Assembly (NCBI GenBank): GCA_905479885.1
Contig: CAJQOE010000058.1
Location: 1-7,167 of the forward strand
Length of the DNA stretch: 7,167 nt
Source: an uncultured Rickettsiaceae bacterium
Lineage (GTDB): Bacteria; Pseudomonadota; Alphaproteobacteria; Rickettsiales; Rickettsiaceae
Direction of reading: 5' to 3'
In this document: one piece after another, positions 5,582-7,167 of the stretch
Layout: each line of letters opens with the position of its first letter
Position numbering within the stretch: the first letter of the stretch is position 1
Notes under the pieces: generated by a model
The model's input: only the letters and a program-made list of their open reading frames with translations
Databases searched by the model: none
What the model was told of the DNA's origin: nothing
Translations under genes and position numbers: made by a program

Positions 5582-6887
5582 TGCTTCCAATTAATTCAGG
5601 ACTAAAATATGTGTCATTATGTGTACCAGTTAAAGAGTCTAACATACTGCCTGCTTTTTTGTTAATAGCAGCAATACAATAAGCAAGATTCTCAACATCT
5701 ACACTTAGAGCGGCATCGACAGATGCCACAACAAATACAGCTCCAACAGTAGCTTTCTTAACTTTATCAGGAGCTTTTTTTAACATTAAGTTAAAAAGCC
5801 TGTGTTCTGAGTATTTAACAAAACCAACTGACAAATCTCTACTAGCATCAACCATCATTTTTTTACAATGACCCCAATCGTCCTGACCATAGACCGCCAC
5901 TGCCACCTCATCATTACCTTTTGTTTTTACCGCAAAAGCTTCAGTGTAATATTTAAACCCCTTCTTGAAGAAATTCAATACCCCCGAGGAATTAGAATGC
6001 TTTTCTATAGTTATTGCTAAGGACTCGTTAGGGCTATTATTAACAACAAAAGAAAGTTTTTCTTCACCAACTTTAGTAAGTAAATTACCCGAAACATCCA
6101 AAGTTTTTAAATGCGGAGCTCTACCCATATGAATATAATCAGCAACCCTGTTGATGTCTTGATCATCGATCTTATTACCGCATAAATTTAAATGTATAAT
6201 ATAAGAACCGTTTTTAAAGGTTTGATTAGCAGTTTGCACGCCGTAAAACAATGTACTAGACGATTGAACGTTACAATTACTAAATTGCAAATAATTTAAT
6301 TGCGATGCATGATCAGTAAAAAGAGACCTAAATTCATTTAAAGAGTGGTTGTCTATATCACAATTATTAAAAACTATAGATTTTGTAGTGTTAGCAAATG
6401 ATATGCCTTTATGCTTCATTTCCTTAGCTTTATCAGTTAACATCTTAACAGCCAAATTGTCATAAGATGTTGGTTGATATTTTTCTTTTACACCTTCGAA
6501 TACAAAGGTATCCAAATTAGAGCTAGTTATAGAGTTGTTGCTATATTGAGTAAGTGGAATTTTCAGACCAGAACCATAGGACTGTAACTTCATCTCATCC
6601 TGCACATTACAATGATTAATATCAAGTAAACGACCTCTAATTATACCTGTAACTGTATTAAGATGTTGCTGTATAACTTGGTTAGCAATATCCATTGTAT
6701 CGTTATACATAAGGATACTTAATACAGGGGCTTGTATTTCAATACAAGTAGCACGATCAAAGCCTGTCATCTGCGCGATTTGTTGTATACAGGATTCTTG
6801 GCTTTCTATACTTCGTCCATTTTGTTTATAAAAAGTAAATGCATGATTAAATGCTGTCTCTACTTTAGCGTCTTGAATACTTTTCAT
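5559..6887 (-). CDS. Leucine-rich repeat protein, candidate host-directed effector
   Basis: This 442-aa protein has no signal peptide. Its centre carries about four leucine-rich repeats of the ribonuclease-inhibitor style: KSIVFNNCDIDNHSLNEF from 169, LNYLQFSNCNV from 197, IIHLNLCGNKIDDQDINRVA from 230, and LKTLDVSGNLLTKVGEEKL from 260. The repeats keep the LxxLxLxxN/C core and the long helical second half. An earlier degenerate copy may lie at 86-104 (RLLDINHCNVQDEMKLQSY). The N-terminal 80 residues are helical and cysteine-containing and match no domain I know. The C-terminal part (about 300-442) has a hydrophobic stretch at 390-400 (TVGAVFVVASV), possibly a buried helix or membrane contact. 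A cytosolic or type IV-secreted effector role is inferred from the repeat class, not shown. The ATG has a GGAG site about 6 bases upstream. The gene ends inside the start of the TPR gene. Confidence 0.82.
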   Translation of the reverse strand: MKSIQDAKVETAFNHAFTFYKQNGRSIESQESCIQQIAQMTGFDRATCIEIQAPVLSILMYNDTMDIANQVIQQHLNTVTGIIRGRLLDINHCNVQDEMKLQSYGSGLKIPLTQYSNNSITSSNLDTFVFEGVKEKYQPTSYDNLAVKMLTDKAKEMKHKGISFANTTKSIVFNNCDIDNHSLNEFRSLFTDHASQLNYLQFSNCNVQSSSTLFYGVQTANQTFKNGSYIIHLNLCGNKIDDQDINRVADYIHMGRAPHLKTLDVSGNLLTKVGEEKLSFVVNNSPNESLAITIEKHSNSSGVLNFFKKGFKYYTEAFAVKTKGNDEVAVAVYGQDDWGHCKKMMVDASRDLSVGFVKYSEHRLFNLMLKKAPDKVKKATVGAVFVVASVDAALSVDVENLAYCIAAINKKAGSMLDSLTGTHNDTYFSPELIGSNGETEDF

Positions 6888-6934
6888 AATTTACTCCATA
6901 TAAATTCATAATACTCTTCAACCATAAAATGAAA

Positions 6935-6944
6935 TTGACGTCAA
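6935..6944. promoter_or_regulatory. Perfect 10-bp palindrome upstream of the LRR gene
   Basis: TTGACGTCAA is self-complementary and lies about 48 bases upstream of the LRR start codon. On the minus strand its TTGACG resembles a -35 box, but no good -10 lies 16-18 bases downstream. The TATTAT further on (about 6909-6914) is too far away. It could be an operator half-site pair for a dimeric regulator. Ten-base palindromes also occur by chance. Confidence 0.3.
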
Positions 6945-6966
6945 GGCAAGTTTTTAATAGACTGGA

Positions 6967-7017
6967 TCTGCAGACAGGTTCTGAAACATCGTCTTGTCTG
7001 CACACTGGTTATGAAAC
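6967..7017. repeat. Tandem direct repeat combined with an inverted repeat
   Basis: The pattern tctgcanacnggttntgaaac occurs twice with a period of 30 bases (6967-6987 and 6997-7017), differing at three positions. The same region holds a perfect 8-bp inverted repeat, TGCAGACA (6969-6976) with TGTCTGCA (6995-7002), which extends to about 10 pairs in plus-strand RNA with a G-U pair. It lies between the end of the right-edge gene and the LRR gene, about 80-130 bases before the LRR start. It could be a regulator-binding array, a hairpin at the end of the upstream transcript, or a decayed repeat element. No T-run adjoins it. Confidence 0.55.
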
Positions 7018-7022
7018 GCCTT

Positions 7023-7167
7023 TTAGTTAAATATATTCTGTGTCCTAGCAACTTCTTCAACTTCCTTGAGTTGCTCTGGTGTGAATAATTTATCTTTGAT
7101 CATACTCCTCATAGCATCTAGTTTTACGTCTTTTTTTTATTTTATTAAGTTGTGTGCTTAAATCATT
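7023..7167 (-). pseudogene. 3' end of an unrecognised gene, apparently frameshifted in an A8 tract
   Basis: From the right edge one frame reads NDLSTQLNKIKK up to a run of eight A's (minus strand, 7138-7131). The same frame then gives RRKTRCYEEYDQR and stops. The +1 frame after the A-run reads DVKLDAMRSMIKDK followed by LFTPEQLKEVEEVARTQNIF, ending at the TAA at 7025-7023, and is helical and charged like the first part. Removing one A would fuse the two into one continuous C-terminus. This suggests a frameshift mutation, a sequencing error in a homopolymer, or slippage that restores the product. A separate 29-codon ORF from the ATG at 7112 is possible but less natural. The bulk of the gene lies outside the window and no family is recognised. 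Confidence 0.45.

Overview
The window is AT-rich (roughly one third G+C, judged by eye), and every gene I can support lies on the minus strand, so transcription runs from high to low coordinates. The A/T-biased codon use, the phage packaging genes, and the eukaryote-interaction-type proteins (patatin phospholipase, leucine-rich repeat, TPR, omptin-like barrel) fit an obligate intracellular bacterium. An alphaproteobacterium of the Rickettsiales type is my best guess. No rRNA, tRNA or other marker gene is present to confirm this.

Region A, right to centre (about 7167 to 4564). At the right edge is the 3' end of an unrecognised gene that seems to be frameshifted in an A8 tract. A 140-base spacer follows, holding a direct-plus-inverted repeat and a perfect 10-bp palindrome. 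Next come a 442-aa protein with about four leucine-rich repeats and no signal peptide, and overlapping its end a Sec-exported protein with six TPRs. After these two is an orphan 55-codon ORF that looks like a gene remnant.

Region B (about 4416 to 3402). A stand-alone gene with a good ribosome binding site encodes a 312-aa outer-membrane beta-barrel resembling omptin proteases. It keeps an Asp-x-Asp-Trp motif but has no obvious Asp-x-His partner. An imperfect hairpin lies downstream of it.

Region C (about 3360 to 1). This is a tight phage late-gene cassette: a candidate extended -10 promoter, terminase small subunit, PBSX-type terminase large subunit, a patatin-like phospholipase with intact catalytic motifs, a 163-aa protein with tail-fibre-like motifs, and perhaps the start of another gene running off the left edge. 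Spacing is 0 to 20 bases of overlap, so these genes are probably translated in a coupled way. The most notable point is a lipid-cleaving enzyme wired directly between the DNA-packaging motor and a putative virion gene. Wolbachia phage WO also carries patatin genes with its structural genes, so a similar association may recur here. I saw no integrase, repressor, replication gene, attachment site or convincing rho-independent terminator.
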